A DNA stretch of 64,000 nt from Ptychodera flava (Eukaryota > Hemichordata > Enteropneusta > Ptychoderidae). Of the stretch, positions 29,601 to 44,600 are shown in pieces. Position 1 is the first letter of the stretch, and each line of letters starts with the position of its first letter. Made by a program: the position numbers and the translations under genes. The notes under the pieces were generated by a model. That model saw only the letters and a program-made list of their open reading frames with translations, did not search any database and was not told the DNA's origin. Location: the NCBI RefSeq assembly GCF_041260155.1, contig NC_091941.1:38388747-38452746 (forward strand), read 5' to 3'.

Positions 29601-32600
29601 ACATTGTTCAGCACCAGTGAGCATACCTGATGGATACAAGGCGCTATAAAAATGTTATGTTATGTGTTATGTTATGAAATGTAAAGGGTGAATGAATGCA
29701 TTAGCTAACCATTTGATACAGTGAAAATGACTTAAAGAGGAAAGTCCAGCGCCGTGGGCGCACAATAGGCAACGTCGTAGTGACGTCGGTTGATGGCAAA
29801 CACTGGGCGGGATGGTTAAACACTTGCTTAGTCGTTGGCTTATCAGAGAAACATAAACTATCTTTTACACCAGGAACTACCGATTATCACCTCTGCCTGA
29901 ATATTACGGAAGTGTGTAGGGTTCACACAATTCGAGACTACATTATAACTAGGGTGGAGTAGGCCTACTGGTCGAGGGGCTGTGGTCTGGTCGACAGCCT
30001 GAGACCTTCCTTGACTGTGATTTCTTCGCTACTAAGGTGACTGTATGCCGTACGTTGTGAGTTCGAATCCAATCAAAATTTACTGAATTCAAATCACAGT
30101 CGTTTTGTGGTTCGATAGACAGCGATGCGATGACTGCTGTGGTATGCAATAGAAATACATGTATAGGAAGTTATGAAACAGAATGGCCGCTCATGTATCG
30201 CCGAGTTCGGAGACGAATTTCCATCATACAATTTACTCAATAAACAGCAACGATGTATGGCTTTCAATACATCTCTGAATTTCTGCTAACCTTTTTGCGT
30301 CTATGTAGATGTGTGCATATTCCGTTGCGATTTCAAATGGGACCCGGTTTTCAACCCCCTGGTTTCAACCCCGGCTTTCATCAACACGGAACGGATACTT
30401 TCTCACAACAGCAGCGGGTGATTTGAATGTGAAGGCGCTGTGATTGAAGCCAGTAGTTGAAATGGACAGAGTATTACGAGTTTCGGAAGGAAGATAGAAA
30501 ACGAAGGTCTTGACTTAGTTCAGGAGAGAATTTCCTCGGGCACTGTATTGAGTTTAAATCTAGCCGTGAACATCTCGTGTTCGGTACAAGCGCGCAAACT
30601 AGATATATAAAAAATAAGGGGAAAGTCTAGCAAATAGATGATAGTCTCTAAGGACGGTAGTAGATTGTGATCGTAAGCAATCGTAAGTTAGAACCTTCTA
30701 CTGTTTGTAGCTTTATGGCTTTTTTGGTTGGCAGTGATGTAGATAATAGCCGGTCACTGGTACTTCGCACGGCCGGGTTACACGCAGCTTGCAACGGGAA
30801 AAAAAACTTGTGAATTTGAAAAACAAATCTTCACCCATTCGTAAGCTTATTTTCCGTGTAATTTTGGCATTTCGAACAAATCAGAGGAAAGGGTGAAGAA
30901 ATTTTGAGTAAAACTGATTTAAAACGTTAAGACCCCCAGTTTAGAGTTTGGTATGCATGACCCGAAGTATAGTGAGCGCAGATTGCATATCCGGTTACCT
31001 CGGATAGGTAACCTCGGAAAACATCGACGACCGTTCGTAATATGCAAATGACATGTGACTGAGACGTTATGGAAAAGTTGCCGTAGTTCCATAGATGAGC
31101 CTGCATATTTGCATACTATACATACGCTGCTTGCTGTTCCGATATGTAAGCCAGAATCTTCAACAAAAGGAAACTACTAGTAATCTGTGACAATGGTCAG
31201 CCAAATATTTTGAAATACATTGGTAAAGAAAGTAAATGACGCTGATGAGTCCCCCAGGACAGCTGTGCAGGGCCGTGGTCGTCGTCGATGAGTACTCGAG
31301 TATGGATGATCATGGATGATCGATCTACAACGCAATAGTGGCAACGATGTAATCGACACTGAAATTTCAATTCCACTCAGCTCAACTGAATTGAATCAAC
31401 TGATATAAACATGACCAAACTTGTCACAATGCTAAAGGTACTTCCTCAAAATGTGAGCCAAAAGATTCAGTTTCGATGCCTGAAGGAAAAAATGAAATTG
31501 TGATTGCCTTCAAAACGACGTGTGACATGTGTGAAGACTCTCAATGTTCATAACTTTTTACAGGAACACATACAAAACGTTTTTTTTCAAGACCACCAAT
31601 CACTCCAAAAAGAAAATGCCGTTTCTTGCGTGTTCATTACATGTGTCGTATCGTTTACGTTGTATGTGGTTGTGTATGCGTGTGTTTAGGTACGTACATA
31701 ACGGTGATTTTAGTGATAAGTCAGTACGCTTTGTTTGTTGTGCTCGGCAGGGATCAAGATCGCCTAGGCCGCAATTTGAATTTGAGTAATCATGATTGGC
31801 AGCATACATTAACATTTAGAACAGAGGTCAAATGGACATTCTGGACCCACACTTTGTGAAAATATGCGTTCTCTGTATTAAATAACAGTGTTTTTCAACG
31901 TTTTTTCGACATAAAGGCAGTCGCTATACATTCACAGGTGTCATGTATGAGATTGGACGGAAATTAACGCCGTTCACCCGTCGAATTTCTGGAAATCTCG
32001 GAGCAAATCGAGTGCGTCTTACCCGTAGCGTGGCTTTTTCACATCTGCATAGTCTTACCATAATCCCCTTTTGTAGGGGACTTTCCTCTTTAAGGTAGAA
32101 CGCACCTCGGGGACAGACATTCAAACTCTCAAACTTTTACAATTCTCTTGTGATATACCACATGTGGGGGTTCATTTTAAAGCTCTTGGTGAAAGAAAAC
32201 TTTTCACCAGCTTATTTTTTCGAAATTCGAAAATTTTTATTTTTCTCCATAGAGTTACCACAGGGATGGCGGCCATTTTGAATTTCTAATATTGGTAAAT
32301 CTTGGGTAATTTGTTTCCCTAGCACCAAAATTTGCACGGTGACCCCCTACTTTTATTCTTGATTTTGAAAGAGAATGATTGAAAGATTCCTTTGAGGAAA
32401 GTTAGAACAAAAGTTTAAGTCTTTCACTTTCGAGGTGCATACTACCTTAAGGGCTTATCCGTCTACACATGGAAACTTCATTCTTGAACACTTTTGTTTT
32501 TATATTGTAGGTAAAGATTAATTTTTATCATCCAATTACTAGTCAAGTTGTCTTTGATATGAAGTCCAACCAATAAATGTTTGTAATTTTTCTAATTTTC

Positions 32601-35600
32601 TTGTAAACAACTTTGAACTTAATCAAATTAACAATCAGTCAGCACAGTACATTACAGTGAACTTACAGAATGGAGGGGTGAACATCGTAAACGGTGACAT
32701 CATTGGTGGAAAAGCTGGCATGTTACTGGTAGCTGGAGGACTGGGCATGGCACTGCCAGTACTAGTACTGGTACTGGTACTCGGTGGCGGCGGAGCTGGT
32801 GTAGTGCCATCACTGGTGGCAGACGCTGTTGGTTGTGTGGTTGTTGATGATGTTGTAGTTGTACTGGTCGATGACTGAGTATTTCCTGTTATGAGTATTA
32901 CATTAAATGCTGTCACTTACAAATCAGAAACTTTACGAAGGTATTATGGAATCAATAACCACTATCATAAAACAAAAATAATCACAAGATTTTCAAATCA
33001 TTGTGTTTGTTACTGTTCTTTACAATACAATGAACAATTGTTTTCATATGCTATACTCTCATGATGTCTTTCAATGTCTGTTCTTACTCTGACTAGACAT
33101 ACATAACAGGCTCTTCTCTGAAAAAAAACACTTATATGGAGCAATAAACAGGAGAACCTTTTATGCCTGGCAGTTCCTTTAGATTCCTAACAAACACAAA
33201 CCAACTCATCTCGTAAAGATGAAAGGAAAGTTGTTACATGTTACATTGGCGGCAGTTTTCCTGTGGTTATACTCACCTGTCTGTGGTGTTTGAGGTTGTT
33301 GTGGTTGCATAGGAAACTGACCAGGACCCATGGGTGGCATCCACATTGGGAAACCAGCTGGAAACTGAGGCATGCCTGGCAACACTGGAAGAGAGAGAGG
33401 ATGATTTAAGAGAACAGAAAATTGTGTTCAAAGAGCAAACATAGGGCAAAAGTCCCTGAAGCTACTATTAGACAAGGATACAAAATTAAGTATTTCCTGA
33501 CTGTATGAAATGATCTCACTAAGGTCATCCTAGGGACATGTAAACCAAATATTAAAGCGGTCTGACCAGCGGTTTTGAAAACATAGGGCCAAAGTCCCTG
33601 AAGCTACCATAGACATGGATACAAAATTTAAGTATTTCCTGACTGTATGAAATTATCTCACTAAGGTCATCCTAGGGACTTGTAAACCAGTAAGTTCTGT
33701 TGAATAAGTTGAGACTGTACGTACTCAGAGAAAGCACACTGAAGACAAATGTTTGAAACTTAAGAAGTTCAAGGTCATCAAAAGCATTATAAGGAATCAT
33801 GTTACACTTTCATTGCACTGTTTACACAGATTGCATAATTGCTATAAATAGCACATGAGGAATCTTACAGCCAAGCTTTACCATAAAAACCATATCACTT
33901 TGACCACTCTTTTAATTGACCACTCGATTTTTTCTGAACAAGTCATCGTTGATGACACAGTCCCCACTTGTTAATGGGTACTTTGATTACAGGTCCTCAG
34001 AGAGGATAGAGTCCTCTTCATTAGGTCTGTGATAAAAATACTTTTGAATAAATTTGCTTGATACATGTCTGAGCTGTAGTTCAGGACATGAAAGAAATGT
34101 AATAAAATGGCCACATGGCGGCCTTATTGGATCGTATCACAGAACAAATCTATGTGCATATGTATGACAGTCATCCAGCTCTATGGGTTTGCTCAGAATT
34201 AGGTATATGCATAATTAATGAGGTACAGTATGAAGCATCATAAGGTCTCCCATCATACCATATATGAAGGGTGTACCACTTGTGGTTCCTGAGTTATGGA
34301 CAAATATGTATATTTGAGGTCAAAGGTCACCGAGGTCACGTGACATTTTGTCAAAAAAATTGTAGTGCTAAGTTATCCCTATATACCAAAAATCAGACCT
34401 CTAGCTCTATTTGCTTGCTCAAAATTAGATATGCACATAATTAATGAGGTACAATATGTGGCGTCATAAGGTGTCCCATCATACCAAATATGAAGGGTGT
34501 AGCACTTGTGGTTACTGAGTTATGCACAAATATGTATATTTGAGGTCAAAGGTCACCGAGGTCACGTGACATTTTGTCAAAAAAATTGTATTGCTAAGTT
34601 ATCCATATATACAAAAAATCAGACCTCTAGCTCTATTGGCTCACTCAAAATTAGATATGCACATAATTAATGAGGTACAATATGTGGTGTCATAGGGTGT
34701 CCCATCATACCATATATGAAAGGTTTAGGACTTGTGGTTACTGAGTTATGGACAAATATGTATATTCGAGGTCAAAGGTCACCAAGGTCACGTGACATTT
34801 TGTCAAAGTGTCTGAGATATCTGCGTGAACGGATGGACTCATGGATGGACTCACGGACGGACATGACCCAATCTAAAAGCCCCTTGACTTTATCTTTGGG
34901 GACTAAAAACTGTGTAACTGCATCCTTTTTGCAATATGAATACGATGAGAAACTAAATTTTTATTTTTCTTGGCCTTATACATGGGAGTCTATGGACTGC
35001 CTTATACATGGGAGTCTATGGACTGCCTTATACATGGGAGTCTATGGACTTCCTTATACATGGGAGTCTATGGACTGCCTTATACATGGGAGTCTATGGA
35101 CTGCCTTATACATGGGAGTCTATGGACTGCCTTATACATGGAAGTCTATGGACTGCCTTATACATGGGAGTCTATGGAGGTGAAAACTAAAAAGTCCTCT
35201 AACACGGCCAAATTTGATCGCATTGTGAAACAAATCGATGTGCATCTGTATGAGGTAGGGTACTATCCTTGTACCAAGTTTGAACGAAATCGCTCCAGGC
35301 GTCTTTGAGATATCTGCGGTGAACGGACGGACGCACGGACGCACACACGCACGCACGGACGCACGCACGGACATGACCAAACCTATAAGTCCCCCCGGAC
35401 GGTGTCCGTGGGGACTAAAAAGTAATCTTATTTTATCCTTACCAAGTCAACCATAAATGGAAATTAGAACTTTCTCTATCTCTATTTATTTGACCACCCT
35501 ATCATGACAAACTATTATGAGCAATTTCTTTTAGATAACATAAATGGTGGTTCAGAATATCAAAGTTGGGATTCAGGAAAGTTGCCTTTACATGTTTTAA

Positions 35601-38600
35601 TCCTCCAAGATGGTAAGCATTTCACTATGAACTGTCAAAAAAAGTTGAACTTTCTGATAATTCCACACTAAAATTATTTTGGCTTTGATGATTTCCTAAT
35701 TAATTCAATTATTTAAAATCTTATTAATTATTTTTTTCTGGGTGAATTGATAGGGTTTATACAGTACAAGAATTACATACAATGTAAGTCAAATTTGACC
35801 AAAAATGACAAAAAAATCCTTAAAAATACACATTTGCATATTTCATCACAATTTGAACAAATCTAAGTTGGGTTATCCCTAGGGACCTGTATACCAAATA
35901 ACAAAGCTGTCTGACCAGCGGTTATGAGAAGAAGATTTTTTACCGAAGAAGAAGATTTTTTACCAAAAACACCTTTTTGGCATTAATTTGCCTATTTTCA
36001 ACAATATCAAAAAATTAAAAAAAACAGTTTCTCAAAATCATATTTTTCATCTACACAACAAATATCAAATCAGTAAGTACTGCGGTTCTCAAGATATTTG
36101 AGTGGACGGACGCCTCACAAACGGACATACATACATACATACATACATACATACATACATACATACATACATACAGACTGACGCCGGACGGATACCCATC
36201 CCAATAGCTTCTATAGACTATAGTCTATAGTAGCTAACAAGTGACCCAACAGTCGACAGAGCTCTGCTGTGTTATGTAGAGAATAACTTTTTGTGACACA
36301 TGTATTGATGAAGAAGGTGGATATCTTTAATAGCTCATTTCAGGATGGCCTGACCAAAAATGGCAAAATTAGCTGCAAAAATACAAAATTGAAAAATTCA
36401 TCATAATTTCAATATATTACACTAAGATAAAGGCTAGGAACCTGTATACCAAATATCAAAGCTATCAGATGAGTAACTTTTGAGAAACAAATATTTTGAC
36501 AAAAATGGGAAAAATTGACCCAAATATACAAAAATTGAAGATCTCATCAAATTTCAATATATCACACTAAGACAACCCCTAGAAACCTGTATACTAAATA
36601 TCAAAGACATCAGACAAGTAGTTTTTGAGAAACACATTTTTTGACCAAAAATGGCAAAAATTGCACCACAAATACAAAATTGCAGATTTCATCATATATT
36701 CAATATATCATATTTAGTTCATCTGTAGAAACCTGTATACAAAATACCAAAGCTGTCAGACGAGCGGTTTTGATAAAATAAAGTTTTGACCAAAAATGAC
36801 AAAAAAATTCCTTAAAAATACAGATATACATATTGCATCAAAATTTGAACAAATCTAAGTTGCGTTATCCCTAGGGACCTGTATACCAAATAACAAAGCT
36901 GTCTGACCAGCAGTTATGAAGAAGGAGATTTTTTACCAAAAACGCCTTTTTTGGCACTCACTTGCACATTTTCAACAATATCAAAACATAAACAAAAAAG
37001 TTTCTCATAATCATATTTTGCACCTACACAACAAATATCAACTCAGTAAGTACTGCGGTTCTCAAGATATTCGAGTGGACGGACGCCTCACAAACATACA
37101 AACATACATACATACATACATACATACATACATAAAGACTGACGCCGGACGGATACCCATCCCAATAGCTTCTATAGATTATAGTCTATAGTAGCTAAAA
37201 AAAGATGGGATGCTGCCTTGGATACAAGTTGTAGTGTCCAAACTTTTTTAGATAAGATTGCCGAAATATCTTTACACAGGGGCTTCTAAATATGCATTTT
37301 ACTGGGTTTGTGAATGATTCTAAGCAAATCATGAGACAATTTACTCTTGCAATCAAAACAGAAGAACTAAAGCTCTATCAGCTGTAACCTTTGATGTATG
37401 GTTCATTGCAATTGTTTGGTATGTGAAATGCATGTTCTTGCTCTATTCAAGGAATTATGTCAAAATGTTTGGCACTCAACTTATCATAACAGCCTGTATG
37501 CATGTGGCGTGCTACATTATTGTTGACCACTGAATTTTAAACTTGACTAGGATCCAGTTGTTAACAATGATAAAGCATAGTGTACACAATGTGTGGTGTT
37601 TGTGACACTTATTATTGCTACAAACTCCTTGAGAAAACGTATCCTGGTATACAACTGAGATAGTTTTGCCTATATCAAATTTCTGACACTAAACTTTACT
37701 GGATGAGTATAAAAAAGCTGACTCTGAACTAACAACTTACTGTTCGGTTGTTGTTGTTGCTGTTGCTGTTGTTGTTGCTGCGGTGTTGTTTGCTGCTGTT
37801 GTCTCTGAGCTGTTGGTACTGGTGTTCTTAAGATATCCATTCTGCATGTTGGGCACGTCTGCTGTCTTTGAAACCACGACCTCAGGCAGTTTGTGTGGAA
37901 TATGTGATTACATGGAAGTTTCTTACAGCCAGTAACCATCTCTTCTCTACAGATGATGCAGACATTATCCCCTGTGGTCAGTTCCTCAGTTGTTGCATCA
38001 GGATATCTAGGTGTGGACAGGCAAAAAGTTAGCATAATCTACTGCATGGTTTGCATTATAGAACATTTCTATGTGCCTGTTTGTTTATGGTAATCTGTGT
38101 GAAAGGGACGCACATTCTGTATGATCATGTCAATTCCTTTGTTACTACTCCTGGACACCAAAGACACAAATCACACATCCATCACATAATTATCAGTTTG
38201 CCAACCCCTGTACATGTATAGGTATAATGGCATACACACATACATTTAATTATGCCACAAACTGTACCTTTCATATGATAAATTCATAACACTTAACTAA
38301 AGAATGATGTCAAAATTGTGTCATTACATGAAGTGATACTTTGTAAATAAGGTGAAAGACATGCACATCGAAGCAACACATTCTGAGGTGATTTGTGAGA
38401 TAAACCTCAGTTCAATTCTACAATGTCCAGGATATATGACACTACACTTACAAGGTATTCATGTTCCTTATAGCTCTTCTTGACATGATGACATCATTTA
38501 ATGCTTTCTTGAAGGCTCTGTCAAAATTAAAATAGGATGAAACCTTGCAATTGGCATTCTGTTACTTTTGCGTTGCCCTGTCACTGAAATTGATCTCAAA

Positions 38601-41600
38601 CAGAATACTGTAACACTCATTGATTTTGATTTACTGGATGAAGTGTCAATGATTGCCTCTAGAGGGCACTATGAAAAGGATAAGTCATCAGTATACTGTA
38701 TAATTTTGTGTCCCTACATTACCTGATACTTGAGGAGCACCATACAGTATAGATCCCTACACGCCATTGATAACAACAGGTTTGGGCCAAACCATTGTGG
38801 TGAAGGGGTTTAGCAAAGATAACTCATTATCAATAGTAAATATTAATACATTGCATGTTGTCAACTCTATAAACTAAATATGGCTGGCCCTTGTGTAAGT
38901 TCAAAGGTGTATACGGTAAATGGAGCTCTACCTTTCACTATGAAATATCTGTGGGAATACACAACTAGACATTGTACATACAATGTACTCTGCTGCAGAT
39001 TGTTTTAAAAGATACCATCAAACTATCAAATCTATGATGGTAAAGTCTGTTGAGTGCGCTGAACACTTACCTCATGGTGAGATACATAGGTCTGATTGCA
39101 AACAGTGGGAAAGTGTGTACTTTTATCATGACAGCCATAAATGCCATGTATAGCAACACTTTGAAGAACCCTGTAATCAATGCAAATGATGAGATGTATT
39201 AAAGCTGTGTAGCATATAAAACTATGGAAACTGAAAGATCTTAGCACTACAGAGTTCTTTAAAGGCATTGTTAAATTAGTAAGCTGCATAAATGATATGC
39301 TGCTATCTGACAATGAAATAGTTTAACATGCAATATAATAATAGTGTCAACGGAAATTTCATCTGTGAAATTCAAATCAAACTTCCACCAAGGAAAACTG
39401 ACTCTTGATGGGGAGTAAAGAATTGTTGTTATTGATACAAAGATAAACTCACATGAATCTCACTTCTGAACCAGTTGTAATAGATTCTGATGGTGTTCAG
39501 AAATCTTTACATCACACTTACCCATGAAAAGCTCAGTGTAGAGAAGATACACAGCTTTGTTATCCCAAGGATTTTCACTCTGAAGGTCTATGGAGTGCAG
39601 TATGTACTTGAAAAATACATTTACTACCACTATCAACAAAATAGCATACTGTGGAGAGAGTATGGGTGAGACATAGGTGTTTTATTTAGATAACTTTGGA
39701 TTAAATATGTCTGTGCCCTATCAATGTATACCTATAACCTGTCACATGAATTTACTTTGATGACATTCATTTGACAAACCTACACATGATTACTGCTTTC
39801 AGTACAGAATTGTTAGTGAAACTAATATCCAAATACGGAAACAGCTACTGAATAATGTATAGGAAGTTGTACTCTTAACACACTAAGACAAATATTTTTC
39901 GTAAAGTTCCTCCATGAGAGTATCCGCGGAAGAATGCCCTTCAACTTTTGTGGTGGCAGAGAAGAGAACAGATTTTTCTATCAATAGAATGAGGAAATTA
40001 CACATTAATGATATGTTAGTAAACAATCTTCTATGGCTGTAAGTTGTGAAGATCACCTGTAATTGTTAAGCTAACATATGTATGTAAAATGTCCAGCAAC
40101 CAAAAGTGTTTGTAAATGGAACGAAAGTGAAAGAAATTTTCATGATGATAACAAAACCTCGGCTTTGATGTTTGATATATGGTTGTACCAGAATGTGTTA
40201 TCTATTTGCAAGCCAATGTTAGAAATAACTGGCTGTTACTAACTACATAATTCACAAGAGTTTTGGCCATGGTAAGCAAGTTGTTTCTTTTATATTTCTT
40301 ACCTCAAAACCAAACACTAATTGAGCAGTGGCACCTTTTGTTATCGTGCTGTGGTATGCATGGTTGATGAAAAATGCATCTACAAGTCCTAATACAATAA
40401 GAAGAGCTGTGAGGAGATAAACAGAGAATCATTACAATGAAGAAAGGAATATTAAATGCAAGCTGGATATGTTTACAGCCAATATACCTTTTACATTATG
40501 TTATACATCCAAAGTTGCAGCTTGGAATGTTATTGTACTGCAGTACGACTTATAACTGTAAAGCTATCAGTACCACAATCACAGGTGCCTTTGTCCACTT
40601 GAATGTAGAGAAATGCATTTACTTTGTTACATTGTACCCTTGTCATAACCACAACCTAAGTTTCAGCTAAATTCATTTGAACTCAAACGCAATACTCAAA
40701 TGTCATGTCTGTAATAAGTTCACACACTATATAGTAGGTACAAATTTAGTAAAGAGCTGTACATCCCTTTTTGTTCTTATACTTAAAAAATGAAATAATA
40801 AAGATGTCCGATGAAAGCGTTATTCATCACATTAAAAATTCTAGTTACAATACTTCATACTGACCTGTTACTCTAAAATGAAATACCCAGGTAATAATAG
40901 GACTTCTCTCCATCTGAAATTTTATCCAAAGAGGATTTGATTTATTCACCATCAAGACATTGTAAAATTTCATAAATATAGCAAATGCATGGTATTGCAA
41001 ATGTGTCAACAATAATGATCTACGGTAAAATTTTGACAAATTGATTGTTTCTTTTTAATTAACACTCATAAACGGTAAACTTCCACTAGTATTTCAATAG
41101 TCACCATTACTTATTTGGGAATAATGGAATGAAGTGTTCCCTGACAAGCTATGGAACGCCAAAACACTATATCACTCAGTTTGAATACAATAATTCCTCT
41201 GACATAACATCCTAAAAGTATGCAAGACTGTTACTTTTATCATTGCAGTATTGAAGAATGAATGTCAGCAATGAAAAGGTGATATGGAAACTACAGAAAG
41301 TACACTCTGACAAATTTACCATCATGACTCGCTGAAGGTAGTACATATACATGTATGTGCCTCAGGCACAGATATTCAGACTCAAATTTTTACAACTCTC
41401 TTTTGTCTACCATTTGCGGGGACTAATTTTGAAGCCCTTTGAGTAACTGAAATTTCACTGTCTTAGTTTTATGAAAATTAAAAATTTAATTTCTGCCCAT
41501 AAAGTTAATGTAATTTATTTCTCTAGTACCAAACTTTGCCAGGTGAACCCCCCCCCCCCTCCAAATTTTCATTCTTGCCGTGTTAAAAGAATGCTTGAAA

Positions 41601-44600
41601 GTTTTGTTGACGAAAGTTTGCGAGTTTTAAGTCTTTTAATTTCACAGGCACATACAACCTTTAAGGGCCATTTTTATAATTCTACTTGTGTACTTGTCTG
41701 ATTGACACTTTACATGTGTTTTGATATTCACTGTTACACTGGCTGACATGACTGGCTAAACTCTGTCAGTTTCATTTGTTGCTAGCCAGTAAAGCTGGTT
41801 AATATTAATTTCTCTATGTAAAGATATTATTGAATTGTGCTGACTTAGCAGGATAATAGCCCCTGAATGTATGCTTCTGGGCACACTGAAAATCAATGCA
41901 ATTTCCAAAGACTTGGCAGTGAAAAGGTGGTGCCATATTGCTCCTTACAGTTCCCTTCACTAAACTGTGCAGAAGAGGCAAAACAGAATACTTACATAAT
42001 CCACTCTGTCATCTCCTAACCAGTGGAAACACTTTAGAAATAGTAAGAATGTAAACATTGCAACAAATCTGGGACTGAAGTCTTCACGAAAGACAGTAAA
42101 TGCTAGACAAGTTTCTGTGACTGCATACCATGATCGCTCTATCAGATGCTGCAAAAAAAATAAAAACAAATGCTGTGAGTACCTATATTCAACAAGAAAC
42201 ATTTGGAAATTCATTATTTTAGTGGATCTGTTGACTTGAGTCTAATTAGGTTATGATAAATGTAGTAGTGCAAGCTCTATGTTTATATCTAACAGAATCA
42301 ATAACTTTGATGCCTTGCTAAGAAGGAAAATTTATGGTTTAAAGCAAAGACTTCTGAGAAGCAGTAATGAGATTGTATGATGTGTGTATGACTCATTATA
42401 TTTAAACTCTGAAACGATAAAGTTATGGAATAAGCTTCTTTTTGTATAACTTAACCAAGCTGTGTATATTTATCACCAGATTTTCTTTCGCTGTTTAATA
42501 CATGGACAATGAGTCCAAAATAGAGTCTATAATAATATAATAGTAATTACAATTTGATTTTTGAAATAGTTTCTTCTGAGCTACTGTCTAACAGCGCTAT
42601 TTTCCCAGCAGTTATCATGTACATATCTGTTGAGTTTAGAAACTTGATTGTTATTCTTAAAATCCACAAATCTTGCTAGTTACTGGATATTTTTGGTACT
42701 GCTGCTGACCACAACTGAAGTTGTTTACATTTCGTTTGAAGCAAAAGTAAGTTTGGTTTCATGACCCATCATTGTGCCGTCTCAGTTAAATTGACCCATC
42801 ACTCGCTCATTTTCTGACTCACAAAAATTTTACACAATATTTCAACCTTGGTGTAGAGCTGAGTCAAGGAAAATTTCAAGAAATTCTCATATTGTCTAAA
42901 AGCATGTGAAAATTTTTTACATGTATACAGTAAATGTTAGAGGGCATAATACCACGTGTAATCTACAATGCTTTTAACATAGGAAAATTAAAGCAAATTT
43001 TGAAATTATGAAGAGAGCTTTAAATATTTGACATTTGAAAGTCACCATCTTGTAAATGTTTATGATACAGGAAATGATATGTGAAGTTGTAGTTACTTTT
43101 ATAGTTGAGTTCATACTGCAAGAATGCGTTACAGTATTATTCTCTCACGGAATAGTTGCATCATTCAGTGTTGATGGAAATTAGCTCAAAAGGTAAAATG
43201 TTTAGGATATCAATGATCCCATATGGAAGCATGTTGTGTGCAGAAATAGTGTAGAGTTAGATAAAGTGAAAACTGAACTGGAATGTCTAGGATCTCTGAT
43301 GTGAAACAACTTCATTTGGAACTGTTGAGAAGTCCTGTAACATCACAGGGCTACAAGGCCTGACTTGAAAATGTATATAGATAGAATAACACTTCTTTAA
43401 ATCTTTTAAACCATATTTTTGAATTTCTGTGAAGTTCGTGACCTGATGAAAGTGCTTCGAAATATTTAATAAATTGTTAAAATATCTTGCTTCATAATTT
43501 TAAAAGCTTTTATGAATAAATGGACATCTTATACTTTTGTTATAACACTTGTTCACTGAAATTGTCTGTTACCACGAAGTAATGAAATTTAACACCAAAA
43601 ATATTGGTTCAAACAAATTTATGCAATCGCTTTCATAAACTTTTGAGAATTCATTTTTTTGCTTAGATGGAAAATTAATAATTATTTCCCTGTATAAAAT
43701 ATGACACAAAGTTTGATTAAAACATAGACAGTACAGGGGGGAAGACCTACCCTGACTACTGTCTATGATAAAGACAACACATAATTATTCATACTATAAT
43801 ATACGTGTTTTTCTCCCATTGGGAAACATAATAAGTAGTATTTCTGTACACCTGATTATTCTAATCCCTAAACTTACTGGTTAAACATAGAAAATTGCCA
43901 CATTTTGTTTACTTACAGCTTTTCTGAATTTTCAACTGAACTTTCCCTCCTGTATTTGAAAGATAAACAGCACAAAATTTAAGGCTATTGTCTGGGCTAT
44001 TTTAAAACACTAACCGTGCAGTACCTTGTTCTCAGAGTTGTCATCTTTTGTTGCAGTAGATGGTAAAATGCAGTGCAGGGGGAAAACCGGATATTCGATT
44101 GCCATGGCGACAATTTCAGGGTTAAAAATATGAGGAAATTTGTGGCAAAGATATCTATTGAACGAAAAGTCATACAACAACCGAATTTTTTCTGTAGCAT
44201 TCAGATGTATATGTATTACAATATAAACCTAAATCTATGACTGTATAAGATGTCAATATAAATTAAATCATAGCCATCTCGGTAAGATTGAAAAATTAAT
44301 AAATTTCACAACTTTCCGTCAAGTTTCTACTATGACATGATTGGATGACCTTGTTTTTTGAAGTTTATTTTGTAAAGTATTTAATTTCACATATGTTGGC
44401 TGATTTTCATTGCATTCCAACCATTCTTTCAAGAGTTATTACTGCCACAAGAAACGAATGCAGTACAAAACACAATTGTTAGGAGTATTGGATTGAAATG
44501 TTTACAACATAAAGGTGATACTCATACTTCATGCAAAGTTTACGACCTCAAAATAGGGTATTGGACAAGTTTAAATTGTCAGTTAGAATTCTATTTACAA

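Noticed and set aside
30061-30070. True tRNA gene at the perfect B box
   Set aside because: The A box is weak and too far away, and no acceptor or anticodon stem can be formed; at most a SINE promoter.
32657-32878. Plus-strand Gly/Val-rich frame
   Set aside because: Shadow of the Ser/Thr/Pro-rich SYVN1 exon 11 on the minus strand.
34716-35308. Long overlapping frames with repeated '[12 protein letters not shown]'-type peptides
   Set aside because: All three frames are open because of the 26-bp minisatellite; there is no splice or codon evidence of coding.
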